This document shows positions 34,779 through 46,642 of a DNA stretch of 64,000 nucleotides, one piece after another. This DNA comes from Byssothecium circinans (lineage: Eukaryota; Ascomycota; Dothideomycetes; Pleosporales; Massarinaceae). Every line of letters begins with the position of its first letter. Within the stretch, counting starts at the first letter, position 1. A model generated the notes under the pieces. The model did no database searches. It had not been told where the DNA came from and worked only from the letters and a program-made list of their open reading frames with translations. The stretch is from assembly GCA_010015675.1 (NCBI GenBank), contig ML977035.1, positions 159,935 to 223,934 of the forward strand, given 5' to 3'. A program made the translations under genes and the position numbers.

Positions 34779-37395
34779 ATGGCGATGCAAACGCAGGCAA
34801 CCCCCAACGGGACCCACACAGTTGCTTTCCAAAATGATGTGGGATCGCCTGTCCAGTCTTCTGAGGACATGCGCTGTCCGGATCCTTCGGCTCACCATAA
34901 GGCAACAAAGGAAGCAGCGCTTCAGAACCAGGCTTCGGCTGCAGCACTGTACAGCACTGGTAATGCAAAAGCAAACACTCGCAACCCTCTAGGCCCTGAC
35001 GGAAAGCTGTCATCCGCAAGTGAGTGCATTCACCTCTCGCATCGATACAATATCTAATCAATCATTGGAGGCGCCGCGACCAGCCTCAAGCACGCTCAAA
35101 CCTACGACCTTCCGAGCTTTCCCGTCCACGGCATCGATACCAAGACGTCTGCTAACACCGCGGCCAACCTCGCAAATACAAACACCAAAAGTCCAGAGTG
35201 GTGGAAGCCTGAGCTGTCGAGTGCAGCAGGCAAGGCGGCACTGTTGGCGAACGACTACAAGATGGAACCGTTGTGGAAACCGGAAGCCAGCGCGGCGGGT
35301 TCAAAGGCAGCGCTGCTTGCGCACAAGGATGGAGCGAACCTGAATCTCTGGAGGCCAGAGGCCAGTGCCCAGGGTTTCTCCGCTGCGAACATTGCCATGG
35401 GCAAGAAGGGACTTGCGCCACATGCTGTTCTTGGAAGCACAGAGGCGCAGAAGAAGAACTCACTGCTTGCGGCTACAGGGGCGGTGTCCTCCGGACGAAG
35501 ACGAGCGCAGTCGCATCCCGCACCACCTTCATCGTATCCTGATGCTGGAAACTCGGCTAGGAACGCCTTGAGCGCTGCTACAATCGCACACAGCCCATCT
35601 ATGAAAATGACAAAGTCTCCAACGACTGGATCAACGCTAGACTCAACCCGCCTAGGATCACCTGCCATGCAGGCTGCGCGTATCCAGCATTCGAAAGTGT
35701 CGCGGGAGATGTACACAGAGCACCCTCCGGTAGCACTTGAAGTAGAAGAGAGGAACCGTCAAGATGCACTGAGGGCTTCTGCCATTTCAATGGCAAAGAA
35801 GATGTACGATGTCCAGCAGCACCACATCGATCAAGCAGCGGGTCGCACATCGCATGCCCAGACAGGAGCCACGATGGCACAGAGCCAGAAGCCATACTCT
35901 AGCGATGATGACATCAAACAACAAGCGATGCAATATATTGGTATCCAAGAAGCGGCTCAGAGACTAGCTAGTGAACGACTGGCAAAAATGGACACAGATC
36001 AGAATGCAGCGTACCGAAGCTATTACGGCTACGAGAAGCAGGGACGCTCAAGGCTTTCCATTCGTCGCGGCCGGAACCGAGCTGCCAGCAATCCGGAAAC
36101 AGTCGACTCGGACGATGAACTACAGTCTCGCCGGATCCGTTCGCAAATGTCTCACTTCAACAAGTCACTCGCAGAGGTGGATAAGAAAAAGCAGGAGCAG
36201 GATCGTGGACACCTTCTTGCTGCTGCTCAGCGTAAAGTCCAGGCTCAGATGCTAGGTATCGACAAGAAGATTTTTGACGAGACGGGCAAGATGTCTCCTG
36301 CGATGCTGGAAGAGTGGGATGCTAAAGCGCGTGCAAAGGCTACGGCAAATAGCGAGGTTCGCATGGAGAACCATGGCCGTGTTCATATTGGCCATGGCAA
36401 GTACATGGATCAAGCTGAGATTGATGCTGTGGCTCAAGCAAGGATTCAACCCACGCTGGACGAGATCACGGAGAAGACCGAAAAGCGGAGGGCGGAAGAG
36501 GAGGAGCAGCGGCTGGATATAGAGGAGAAGAAGCGACAGGCCCAGTCTGAGAAGGAACGAGCTGCGGATTTGAAAGCTGAGGAGAAGCGTGGCAGAGGTA
36601 AGCTCACTTCCCAAAAGTCAATTCCCTTACAATCAGTGTCAAAGTCGGGTACGCTTTCGGCAGGCTTTGATGCTGAATGTGTCCCAACTTCTGCTCTAGT
36701 TCTATACTGACGCTGTGGTAGAGGAAGAAAAGAGGATTGCAAAGCAAGAAAAGGAGGCGGAGAAAGAGAAGCGGGCCGAAGAGAAGAAGATGGTGAAGCA
36801 AGAGAAACGGAAGTCGAGGGAAGCACCCAGAGTCGCACCTGTCGACGCTCCAGCTGCGGCTGATGATACTGCCCTTGGTGACAACGATGATCACCGTCGG
36901 GACGCGACAATTGCTGGACAAGGCGGTCCGCAGTCAACGGAGCATGATCCGACGAGCCCAGCCCCTCCCATGTCACCCAAGAGCGAATCCAAAGTCAAGT
37001 CGCTGTTGAGAAAGTTCAAGCGTCGCTCTAAGCATTCGGGCGCTTCATCGGAGGCCGACAAACCCGGCTTCATCGGCGGAGCAGCGCTTCGAAGCTCAGA
37101 GTCAAATAAGGGCTCGGCGCCCGGAAGCCCTGCTGTAGGTCCCACCCATATGCCCGAACGTCGCTTCTCCGATGTGTCGTCCATTTCTAGCGTGAGTAGC
37201 GGAGGCCGCGACAACGAGCGAACGACGACTAGATTGAGCGATGTGTCGACGGGCTCAGCGGAATTCGAAGAGGCGAGAGATATTTTCAATGCGGACCTTG
37301 CGCCACCTCCCAATTTCACAACTTCTGATGCGAGCGCGGTGAGGAAAGGGAGTCCGAGTCGTGGGGAGAGCAGATTTCGGGAAATTGGGATCTAG
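34779..37395 (+). CDS. EIS1: Eisosome protein 1
   Basis: A peripheral protein of eisosomes, the furrow-forming structures under the plasma membrane. Exons: 34779-35019, 35071-36597, 36722-37395; introns of 51 and 124 nt; product 813 aa. Family marks: ASAAALYSTGNAKANTRNPLG and GPDGKLSSA near the N-terminus, AATSLKHAQTYDLPSFPVHG, SPEWWKPELSSAAGKAALLA and the related EPLWKPEASAAGSKAALLAH, NLWRPEASAQGFSAANIAMG, then EERNRQDALRASAISMAKKM. The WKPE..AA..AA repeats are characteristic. A long charged helix or coiled coil (about residues 545-650, EKTEKRRAEEEEQRLDIEEK onward) spans the second intron, followed by a Ser-rich tail with a basic patch (SLLRKFKRRSKHS). Start at MAMQTQATPNG: the first ATG in family-like sequence, although the frame is open for 67 more codons upstream. 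Confidence 0.92.
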
Positions 37396-38525
37396 GATTG
37401 CTGTTTGTAAGACAGTGTGTTGAAGACTTTTCTGACGGGGATACGCGATTTTATGATTCACGTTTATGACTCTCGTGTTGGCTGTTGGAGGATGATGTGG
37501 CGTTCAGACTCTTTGCTGTACTGTACATACATCTGGGTTGGGGCTCGCGATACTCCTGGGACAGGTTTAGGTTCGGCAATCGGGTAGTTACATATAGGAA
37601 AAGGACAGGATGGTGGATTGGCGGTCTGTTGCTCCGACACGGCCTCTTCAATGATGATGAGGGAATTTAATTCGTACACTTTCGTGGATCGAGGTGCCTT
37701 CTCATTCTCATCCTAATGCACGACGGATCTGGAACGGAGATGAGCGTGTCCAAACACAAGGCCCAGGATGTAGATTGCAACGATGAGCTGGACCTGCAGG
37801 CCCATGCCCCTACCAGACGCTCGGAAGGAGTGTAGGTGAGAAAACTTAAGGCAAGGTGGCCGAGCCGGCCAGCGAAGCATCGGGCACGAGATGCATGATG
37901 CGGCTAATAGGCAGGCATGTTCCTGGCTGTTCGGCTTGCAGTGAGGGTGTTGGACAGGAAGTGGGTGGATGGGACGGGGCGGAGAGGAACGATGGAGAGC
38001 AGGCAGTGATGATGAGGTTCTTCAGATAGATTTCTATAGATAGGCATCGAGGGAGAGTGAAACAGCCCCTGTACAGCCACGCTTGTGGCTGGCTTCCTTC
38101 CCGCGATCGACGGCCAACCAGCGCTTGCGGCCAGGGCTTACACGTCAGAAACAGCTCCAAACCTGCATGCCATGGATCCACCATGGATCCACTCCACTGA
38201 CACTCACTCCACTCCACACCTCACACCGTCTTGCCCGTCCACCGCCAACTCAACTCAACCCAACTCCACCCGCACACTACATCATCGAATATTGAGCACT
38301 GCATTACCGCGACCCAGCACCCGCTGCCGCCTGTAGCTTTCGACAAATGAATGGCAGCTTGCCCCGCTCGTAGGCCCCAAGCACCGGCACATGTCGACGC
38401 CGCAGCCCAATCGCACGCCCCGGTAGCCGCTTGAGCCCTCGTTGATGTCATAGCGACCTCGACTGCCCGGTTTTAGCCCACCTCTGCGTGAATAGATAGG
38501 GAGGCCGGAAAGGCGTAGAAGGAAA
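37396..38525. other. Intergenic, nothing recognised
   Basis: The part just before the next gene has CACTCCACTCCAC-type simple repeats (about 38190-38275) and a CCATGGATCCA duplication (about 38170-38190). No gene or RNA gene is seen. Confidence 0.5.
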
Positions 38526-41246
38526 ATGCTGGGCCCGTCGTCTGAGAGCCGTCGTCGCAAAAAGGATCCGGAGAGAGAGCGTGACCGCGATCGTGATCGC
38601 GACCGCAGCAGTCCGAAATCAAAGGACAAGGACAGAGACAAGGATAGAGAACACAGGAAGAGTAAGAGCTCGCGATCATCCGGAACGAGGAAAACAAGGT
38701 CTTCAGCAGTGTCGGCGCCAAAGGGGAAGGAGGACGACGCCGAGGGAGAGCGGGAGCGGCCTAGAGTGTCCTCATTCTCGACACCGATACAGCGAAATCA
38801 TTCCCTTGTGCCCGAGATGGAGAGGCGGAGCTCCATGGGCATGAGCTCACCGAATGGGTCGCGCTCGAGCTTGACGTACCCGTCGTTTTCAAAAACGCAC
38901 AGCAAGGAGAATATCTACTCGCGGAAAGAGCCTGTGGGGGGGAGGAAGTCGCCATTCACGCCAGAAGCGACAGACGTCGGCGATGAGGGCCAGGACCAAG
39001 AGAAGGAGAATGCACGACCGCAACAACCCACGCGAGAGCCACCGACCCCGCCTCCTGCACGAGCGCCGCCCAGTCCGCCGCTCACCGCTACGACGGGCGC
39101 AGACTTGAGGAAGACGGCGAGTGCGAATAGCATACGGCATAAGGATGTAGAAAGGGTACATAAAGAGATGGAAGGGGGGCGGCGAAGTGTGGACAGTGGC
39201 ACAAGAATGACACCTGAGCCTCGAGGTGCGGCAGAACGATCGAGCGTGAGGGATGGCGAGGTAGAGGGAACGGACTTGACTTCAACGACAAGTAGCCAGC
39301 CTAGTACGGTGCGCGTAAAGTCGCCAAAAGCTGCTCCAGCAAGAACCAAGACATCCAGTCCCTCCAATGCCCGCCACTCGAGAAAGTCAACACCTGTACG
39401 GGTTCAGTCGCGACAGGCGTCTGTGGTTACGCGCTCGACCGACTCCGATGCTACATCAGTCCCTCCCGACCATCAGCCATCGCGTAAGATTGATACATCT
39501 CCCACCAATTCCGAAGTCTCACCCGCATCCATAGTAGATTCGTCGCCGCGAACTCCCACCCAGCACTCAGTCCTCCCTTCGGTCATCTCGGCCCAGAAAG
39601 GACCCAGACCGCCAACTGTGGAAATCGTCAATGACCCCATGTCTCGTACGCAATCTACAGACTCTACATACCAACAAAATTTCATGGCACCACCACCACC
39701 TCCGCCTCCTGCACCTACACTGCTAGACCCTCCAAGAGTCGACTACCTCCTGCAAAATGGAGGACTATCACGGCCTGTTCCGCGTACTTTGCTGGCTGCT
39801 ATGGATAGCGCGCCCGTTCCCGGCTATTCACAATACATGTCACCGCGTACGGACGGGCCGCAGTCACCTGATGCACGGGCATTCTTCAAACCTTTGCAGA
39901 AGCTCATCGATGATTACAATGCTGTCATCGACACTAACGGATCACTAGCAGTGGCTACAGGTTATCGATCTGTTGCACGACGGCTGCTTGATCGGCTTGA
40001 GGCAGTGTTCGCACGCAACATATCCTCCGAGCACTGTCAATGCATCATGTGTTTGGACCAACCAATATATGAAGATTCAGCTGGTGTGAACTGGGGCGAG
40101 ATTCTAGAGCTAGTTTCTGGGCGATGTGACCTTCCCAGTTGGCCACCGCTTGAGCAAGCTACGAATGGTCTGGGCATCGCTGATCTCGAAGACCCGTGTC
40201 AACGGATCGACGTCGACGTCCCAGAGCAGTACCGCCAACACTTTGCACAGCAGTCACGGAAAACCAAGGTTGCAGTGCAATCTTGGCTTTCTAACCAGCA
40301 AGAGGGCGTGCCCGAAGATGCAGACGACGAAACCCTCACCTTTGCCATGCTGACCCGGCTCGAACAAGATCAACGCCCACTATTCTACGCCATCCTCTAC
40401 GGCTTGGACGAGCTTCCCAACCCTCGCACCAAGCCAGAAAACAAGACCACTCCGCCATACATTGCGAAAGCGGGGCTTGCACTACAGCGTTTGTATCGCT
40501 TGTACGCGCCACCCCGCAACCAAATGGTCGTCATGTACCTCATCCGAAATCCGGACATGCACAACACATTGGCCACGCTCTCGGCCGTAACGAAGCACGA
40601 ATGGGAGATTCTCGTCTCGGGCCGCTTCGATGGCTTCCTCTGGTCTGGCGCCGAAACCACAGCCGGCGAAATCCCCCCGACCGATGGTCCGCGGCGCTTT
40701 GCATCACCATTCGGCCAGAGTCCCTACACCCCCTTCAGCCCAGGACCTTCGCCGCGCCCAGGCTCCACGCGTCCCGGCTCCACACGTCCGGGCTCCATAC
40801 GCCCTCCCGGACCCGCACCCGTGCAAATCGACGAGGAAACCGAAGTCGCCGTCCTCGCCGAAGTCGAGCGCGAAATCTACCTCAGCATGGAAGCCATGGA
40901 AGATGCCTTCGAGGCCCTCCACCTCTCTGCCGAAAACGTGCGGCGGCGTCTCCGCGAGCGCGGCGCCGCGCTCTCCATGGTGGCGCAGGCGCGGCGGGGC
41001 AGCGGCATAGGCGGCATCGAGGTGAGGACGGATACGCCGGCGAGTATGCGCGGGGATGCGGACGAGGGGCTCGAGGACCTGAGGAGCGAAATCGGACCGG
41101 ACGATAGCGCGAGTAATGTTAGTCATAATCGGAAGAGGAGGGGGCATCGGGCGAAGGAGAGGAGGACGCCGGCGCCTGAGAGGGTGGAGGAGGGGGACGA
41201 GGGGGTGGGGAGTAGTCTTGCGGAGAGGATGAGGAGGAAGTACTGA
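38526..41246 (+). CDS. 906-aa conserved-looking fungal protein, unknown function
   Basis: Intact and intronless. The N-terminus (about residues 9-50) is an RD/RE/KD dipeptide region (RERDRDRDRDRSS), like RS-type nuclear or RNA-linked tails. Residues 50-390 are disordered Ser/Pro/Thr with a PPPPPPPAPTLL run. From about 415 a folded helical domain begins (DARAFFKPLQKLIDDYNAVI, TGYRSVARRLLDRLEAVFAR). It contains a CQCIMC cysteine cluster at about 503-508 that could bind metal, then GVNWGEILELVSGRCDLPSW and PRNQMVVMYLIRNPDMHNTL. Residues about 745-760 are tandem RPGST units. A C-terminal helix (EVEREIYLSMEAMEDAFEAL) precedes a basic end. The domain is well formed and clearly under protein constraint, but I cannot name its activity. 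Confidence 0.85.
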   Translation: MLGPSSESRRRKKDPERERDRDRDRDRSSPKSKDKDRDKDREHRKSKSSRSSGTRKTRSSAVSAPKGKEDDAEGERERPRVSSFSTPIQRNHSLVPEMERRSSMGMSSPNGSRSSLTYPSFSKTHSKENIYSRKEPVGGRKSPFTPEATDVGDEGQDQEKENARPQQPTREPPTPPPARAPPSPPLTATTGADLRKTASANSIRHKDVERVHKEMEGGRRSVDSGTRMTPEPRGAAERSSVRDGEVEGTDLTSTTSSQPSTVRVKSPKAAPARTKTSSPSNARHSRKSTPVRVQSRQASVVTRSTDSDATSVPPDHQPSRKIDTSPTNSEVSPASIVDSSPRTPTQHSVLPSVISAQKGPRPPTVEIVNDPMSRTQSTDSTYQQNFMAPPPPPPPAPTLLDPPRVDYLLQNGGLSRPVPRTLLAAMDSAPVPGYSQYMSPRTDGPQSPDARAFFKPLQKLIDDYNAVIDTNGSLAVATGYRSVARRLLDRLEAVFARNISSEHCQCIMCLDQPIYEDSAGVNWGEILELVSGRCDLPSWPPLEQATNGLGIADLEDPCQRIDVDVPEQYRQHFAQQSRKTKVAVQSWLSNQQEGVPEDADDETLTFAMLTRLEQDQRPLFYAILYGLDELPNPRTKPENKTTPPYIAKAGLALQRLYRLYAPPRNQMVVMYLIRNPDMHNTLATLSAVTKHEWEILVSGRFDGFLWSGAETTAGEIPPTDGPRRFASPFGQSPYTPFSPGPSPRPGSTRPGSTRPGSIRPPGPAPVQIDEETEVAVLAEVEREIYLSMEAMEDAFEALHLSAENVRRRLRERGAALSMVAQARRGSGIGGIEVRTDTPASMRGDADEGLEDLRSEIGPDDSASNVSHNRKRRGHRAKERRTPAPERVEEGDEGVGSSLAERMRRKY

Positions 41247-43001
41247 GATTGATTGAGGGCGGTGGGCTGGGGGCTGGGATGTAGTGCATCTATCTGTTCT
41301 GCATCGGCGGAGTTTTTTCGGGTTTTTCTTTTCGGCATTGTGGTGTTTTTGGGGGAGGGGGGTGGATCTTTTATGAGATGAGATGGGATGGGATGGGGTA
41401 ATCTTTTTCTCCTTCTCTTCTTCTCTTTTTTCTTCTTGCTTTTCTTTTCGATGACAATGGGATAGGGACAGGGATGGATGGATGGATGAATGTATCAGTG
41501 AATCGGTTTCAATGGAAATGGAATAAAGGAATGGAAATGGAAATGGAAACGGCCGAAAAACGAGAATACGAAAACCTCCCCCCCTCCCCCCTCCCCCCTC
41601 CTCTCTCCCCTCTCTTTTCGATATTCGATATGGATACCCAGTTTTCGGTTCTCGGTTCTGAGCGGTCTAGCGCCTTTTTTTTTTTTTTTGTTTTTTTTTG
41701 TTCCTTCCCTCGCTTGTTTTTTAAGTTATTAAGTTATTTAATTTGGTAGCTGGGCGAGGCTAGAATTTAATGGTGTCTTGTTTGATACTGTGCTGTGCTG
41801 TGTTGTGTGCTGTGGTAGGGTATAGTACGGTACTATATTACGTAGTGGTTTTTTGCAATATAGTTCAGACGCTTTTTTAGGTGTTTGGGTGAAGGGATAG
41901 TAGGATGGACGATTGATTGGATGGTTGGACTATGATTGTAGAATGAATAGTAGGTTGTAAGGTATCCGTAGCTTATCGTATTTCAAGGCAATAAAAATGA
42001 CAGAGGCAACAAGGCAACGAGACAGCGAGGCAGCAAGGCCGTGTAAGGTCATTTTGGCTGCTGGACGGGGCTAAAGATTGCAGTGAAATCGATAAGTAAG
42101 AGGACGCACGGCAGCTGCATGCATATACGAGGCTGGATTGTGTGGAGGATAAGCTGATAAGGGGGGATAGCTCTTGGACGGGGCTAGGGATTGCAGTGAA
42201 ATTGTGATTATGATTGTGGTTGTTACTACCGTCCCACCTTGCTAAATCCTCAGGGATCTACGTATGCGGGCGGTTATATCCATGTATGGGGATGAAACAA
42301 GTGGAGCGGAAGGTAGGAACGGCTCCTGGATAGGGCTAAAGATTGCAGTGAAATTATAATACGGCCAGTATTATTCTGGATGGATCTCAGGGATCTGTAT
42401 ATGCGGGCGGTTATATCCATGTATGGGGCTGAAAATGAGTGGACGGGGAGGGTGGGAGTGGCTGCTGGACGGGGCTAAAGATTGCAGTGAAATATCAACA
42501 AACTCCGGCCCCTTTCGGAAAATCCTTGCCCTGCATGCATATACGAGGCTGGATTGAGTGGAGGATAAGCTGATAAGGCGGGATAGCTCTTGGACGGGGC
42601 TAAAGATTGCAGTGAAAGTCAGCAACGTGGGCAAGGATTACGGCGAGGCTGCATCATTGCCCGAAAGAAGGCACGCTATGGTAAATACTGGTAACTTGTT
42701 TTCAATTAGCGGATTGATAATAAAAGGTGACTGCATGCACATACATACTGTTCGTGGCACTTAGCTTTATACAGATCATAACAACGATAACGCTTATGAG
42801 ATAAAGTTGTAGCGGGTGTGATTTCATATTTTTTCATGCGGGAGGAGAGGAGGTAGTGGTCTGGACTCGGTGAACTTTGCCCACTCTGACTCTCAAGCAT
42901 TGTGGGAAGAATAAGTCTATTATAATTATCATAGCGGTTGAGCTTCGTAGTACAGTCTCTAACTCCTTGTCGTTCTATCGTACACTACCTCGAATCCCAA
43001 C
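41247..43001. other. Low-complexity intergenic region leading into the first motif cluster
   Basis: Simple repeats follow the gene: GATGG/GGGAT units (about 41376-41400), TGGAAA units (about 41512-41552), CCCCTCCC units (about 41578-41615) and T runs (about 41676-41700). The 42062-42620 segment is the cassette array described separately. Confidence 0.6.
42062..42620 (+). repeat. Motif cluster I: five cassettes ending in GGGCTAAAGATTGCAGTGAA
   Basis: Core motif copies end at about 42088, 42201, 42354, 42493 and 42617. Two cassette bodies alternate. Body A starts TGCATGCATATACGAGGCTG and occurs at 42116-42202 and 42532-42617, differing at about four sites. Body B starts CAGGGATCT and contains GCGGGCGGTTATATCCATGT; it occurs at 42251-42354 and 42388-42493. 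A and B share no similarity except the last 20-25 bases, which are the motif. The order is (partial)-A-B-B-A, all in the same orientation. Confidence 0.88.
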
Positions 43002-44699
43002 CTACAACTTCTCCAAATCAAAAGAATCCTTGATACTCTTCCCCGAAAAGACATCAAAGTCCTGCTCACAAACCGTTCCCTTCGCCGGCAACGTCCCATT
43101 GGTAAAATAGTTCGCCACAGCCTTGATAGCACACTGCCCCGGACTATACATAACACAATGCTGTTCCCAAGTCAGTAAACCATCCTTCAGTTTTCCACGA
43201 GTAGAGCAGGTGAGTGAATGACTTACCCCAAGCCCATTATGCTGCAACACAACACTCCCCTCCAGCCCCTCACTCATATTCACCGCGCTCTTCAACGGTG
43301 TGCGCAAATCATACGGCGACCCAACCAACAACACCGGATTCTTCGTCTTGACCTTAAAATCCCCCGTATACCTCTCCACACCATCCATCTTCCAGAACGA
43401 GCACAGCAGACACCCCAACCCATACATGCCACCGAAAAGCCGACTCCCAGCCGTCATCTTCTCCGCGCGGCTCTGCACCTCGCTGAAGCTGTCGGTCCGG
43501 AACGTCGAGTCCGTGCAGCGAATCGAAAGCGTACTATCGCCAGCCGCCGAGAACTCAGCGCCCGACGATGCACCGAGGAACGCAGCTTTGTAGGCTCGAT
43601 ACGCTGTGACATTGCGGTCGATAATAGCGTTCAAGTACCCACTAAGCGGCCTAGCAGACGCAATCCCAATCCTCAACGCCGCATCAATAGCCCCCGGGAT
43701 CTGGCCCACGGTAACAATATCCGTAGTAACATTCACTCCCAACACAATCGGCTCCCTCCTCGCCAGCTCATCAAGCTCATTGATCTTGACAAACAGCTCC
43801 GTAGCATTATCCCCCTTAGTGGCGAGCGGACAAGCCTTCGGCCCGGCTTTCACGCACGCTTCCAGCATTTTGTGGAGTGCGAGTTCGCCGACACCCAGGT
43901 TATCGTACTCCCATCCCTCAGTGTAGTCGTGGATATTAACCACGCCGTCGACGACCATCCTATCGATCCGATCTGGGAAGAGAGCAGCGAGGGTTGCGCC
44001 CAAGACAGTGCCGTAGGATTGGCCCCAGTAGCGTAGCATGCCGTCTTCGCCGAGGGCGTCGACGACTTGCATGAAGTCGCGGGCTACGGACGCGGTGCCG
44101 ATGAAGCGCCCGAAGTCTTGCATTTGCTGGTAGCAGTTCGCGGCGAAGACTTTGGAGTAGGAGAAGGCGGTGCCGAGGGAGGTGTTGGAGGCGTCGAGCG
44201 AGGGGGGCATGTAGATGCCTGTGGCGATGCGGTCGCTGGGGTTCGGGAAGCAGTTTATTGGGAGGGTTTTGGAGGTGCCGCGCGGGTCGATGCCGATGAG
44301 GTCGAAGTGGCCGCCCGTCATACTGTTTTTTACTTTAGCATTTCTGTGTTGGTGGGTCTGTGGAGGAGGGGTGTCTTACATGAGCATGTTCGCTCCGAGG
44401 CCTTGTAGGAATGTGGTCGCTTCGTTACCGGCTCCGGGACCGCCGGGGTTTATCAAGATGCTGCCTTTGAAGGGTTTCTTGACGGCTTTGATTTTGAGCA
44501 TTGAGAGCTCGAGGGTTTTGTTGGAGAGCTTTCCTGAGTAATCGAGTGGAACGGTGATGGTGCCGCATTCGGAGGGTACGGTGAGGTTTTTTGCGCATTG
44601 GGTCCATTTTATGGTGTTTGTGGGGGGTTTTGTGGAGGGTGCGGCGAGTGCTGCTGGGAGAGCGAGGAGGGAGAGGGCGAGTCCTGTCTTTGAGACCAT
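43002..44699 (-). CDS. Secreted alpha/beta-hydrolase, TAP-like peptidase
   Basis: Likely an extracellular serine aminopeptidase or esterase of the tripeptidyl-aminopeptidase (SCO7095-like) group. Exons: 44699-44380, 44322-43227, 43160-43002; introns of 57 and 66 nt; product 524 aa. The second intron is a multiple of three without a stop, so an unspliced frame also looks open; splicing restores QHNGLGHC. Residues 1-20 (MVSKTGLALSLLALPAALAA) form a signal peptide. The core: IKWTQCAKNLTVPSECGTIT, ILINPGGPGAG (oxyanion region), FDLIGIDPRG, the nucleophile elbow YWGQSYGTVLG (Ser about 209), a late Asp in GSPYDLRTP, and the His in LGHCVMYS. The C-terminal exon matches the TAP-like C-terminal domain. 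Several N-x-S/T sites fit secretion. The regions on both sides contain motif clusters, but the gene itself is intact. Confidence 0.9.
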
Positions 44700-46642
44700 C
44701 TTGGGGAGTTGTGATGGTTGTTTGATGATGTTGTATTCGTGAGATATTGAGTGGTCTTGTAAGAAGAAAGATGCTTGGTTGTTGTACAATTAGATAGGTA
44801 GGGTTGGAAGCCGATATAGCTTTCTTCTCGAAGACTTCCATCGGACTTATATATCTCTTCTCTCAAGAACTCAGTCACCAGCTACATCGATCTTCTCTCC
44901 GCTTGAGCCATTTAGCTCCCCAAGCCACCCGACCGGTTGCCTGTCTTCTCTATGCCCAATTCTCAGAAAAGTCTACCAACGCACTAGTGCGGCGACCGAA
45001 AAGCGGGAAAACATAACATAACACAGCACGAGCGACATTCTCTTGGCCCTCCGAAATTCCCAAGAAGGTAAGATGGCAGGTGAATTTGCGTGAGGCTGAG
45101 TCTTGTGTTCGTCGATTGGGAAAAGTGAGTTGGATAAGCGAGAAGGCGGACTAGGCTGGATTGGGAGCATGAGATGGCCAAGAGGCTAATAGAAGGACCC
45201 CATAGCCCCCATCTTGCTGACGATGAGCTTGGTCAAATGTTCAATGACGTCAATTCATTGGATTTACTATGGTTATAATTTCCGCTGGTAACTTTACACT
45301 TCAGCCCTTCGTCAATGTGTAGAGCTGCCTTGTGGCATTCACGTCCTTTCATTTATTGCCAACCGTCGCGACATTTGCATACTTTGAAGCTTTGCTTTTA
45401 CCATCGCATTCTTGACTTTTGCAATAATTTGCCCGCTCTAAAGATCGCGGTGCAAATATTCCTTTCTTTTGAAACGCCGAGCAACCTGGATTGCAGCCTC
45501 AACATTGAAATCAACTTAGCGCATATATGAGTAACTCAGAAGAAAGGCCTTACGCCAAAATGTGCGACGAGAGAGCTCATTCTGAAAGGGTTTTCGTCAA
45601 CGGTCCTACTTTTTTTAGCAGAAAGCTCACTACTACTATGTCAGTGAAGGAGAACATCACGAGCGTTGAGTGCAAAGGAGCATGTGAACATGCGTTTTCG
45701 GACTTCGTTCAGATTTTATCCTGATATCCCGAAAGCTACACTATACTGAAACTCAGTTTCACGTCTTATGTGTCTACATTTTAAGGCTGGATTTGCAATG
45801 TAAACTCCGCAAATATTCCATAAACTGTAGTCTTTGACCGCACACTTAAATTTCCGGTACCACTGCGCTGTGAATTACAGCCTCACAACCATCTCCTTTC
45901 ATCGCGCAACGCTTAACTTTGCACTACTTAACAAGACACTTCTCCGCTGGACTATATATTGCAGTGAAATATTCTCATTTATTTTCTATGATATTTCACT
46001 GGCAATACGTCACTCACTACAGCGCTCTTTGTCCGGGCTAAAGATTGCAGTGGGTAAGCATGACTGTGCGCTCGCCAGTCCATCCCCCGACTTTGCGCAA
46101 GCGGCTGACCATCTTATTTGCTTACCTAGGCTGGACATCATAGTGCACGCCGTGTATCTATAACTCATAAAGGAAACCTACGCGCTATTACTATGTTTTG
46201 GTAATCTTACAAGTCTTTTACCACTTTTTCCACACGGAGCTTGCAACGAAGGTTCCACGCTGGCTACTCGCCCGGGCTAAAGATTGCAGTGAAGTAAGTG
46301 CTAAAGATGGAATTTAATGCGGGTCAACAATTCGCATCTTCGCCTTACTAACTAGGACACACATCCCTCGCTTCATTCATCCGATCAGCAGCTAACTTAG
46401 TCTCACCGCCCTCCCTGTTGGGCTAGAGATTGCAGTGCGATGGGTTGTACCGTTGTCGAGTTGGTCTTGAAAAGGCATTACTGCTTTAGGTCTAGCGCAT
46501 ATAATATAAGTATAAATACCTTTAAGTTACGTCTACTAACAAGTGCGGAGGTAAGTCCTAGTCCTCTAATAATCCACTTAATATTACACGGTGCTAGAGT
46601 CATGCCAATCGTAAGTCGTAACACATCATGCCAAATCTATCT
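44700..46642. other. Intergenic region carrying motif cluster II
   Basis: No gene seen. The right half is AT-richer than the flanks and contains the motif copies listed at 45431-46440. Confidence 0.55.
45431..46440 (+). repeat. Motif cluster II: five copies of the recurring motif
   Basis: Copies at about 45432 (CGCTCTAAAGATCGCGGTGC), 45948 (GGACTATATATTGCAGTGAA), 46033 (CCGGGCTAAAGATTGCAGTG), 46270 (CCCGGGCTAAAGATTGCAGT) and 46420 (GGGCTAGAGATTGCAGTGCG). All are in plus orientation. The DNA between them is dissimilar from one interval to the next. The first two copies are the most diverged. Confidence 0.75.

Noticed and set aside
37851..37930. GGTGGCCGAGCC resembling a Leu/Ser tRNA box A
   Set aside because: No box B or closing acceptor stem occurs within 100 nt.
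26877..42088. Inverted motif copies at 26.88 and 42.07 kb as the two ends of one giant element
   Set aside because: The 15 kb between them holds single-copy housekeeping genes (PAM17, C9-methyltransferase, eisosome protein), there is no target duplication, and there is no recombinase gene.
42062..42620. CRISPR-like array (short repeats with variable spacers)
   Set aside because: The genome is fungal, the spacing is irregular (about 110-155 bp here), and the interval sequences are themselves repeated cassettes. No cas-like genes are present.
43218..44036. 272-aa plus-strand open frame opposite the TAP-like hydrolase
   Set aside because: It is a shadow of the conserved hydrolase frame; its Arg/His/Pro-rich composition shows no domain.
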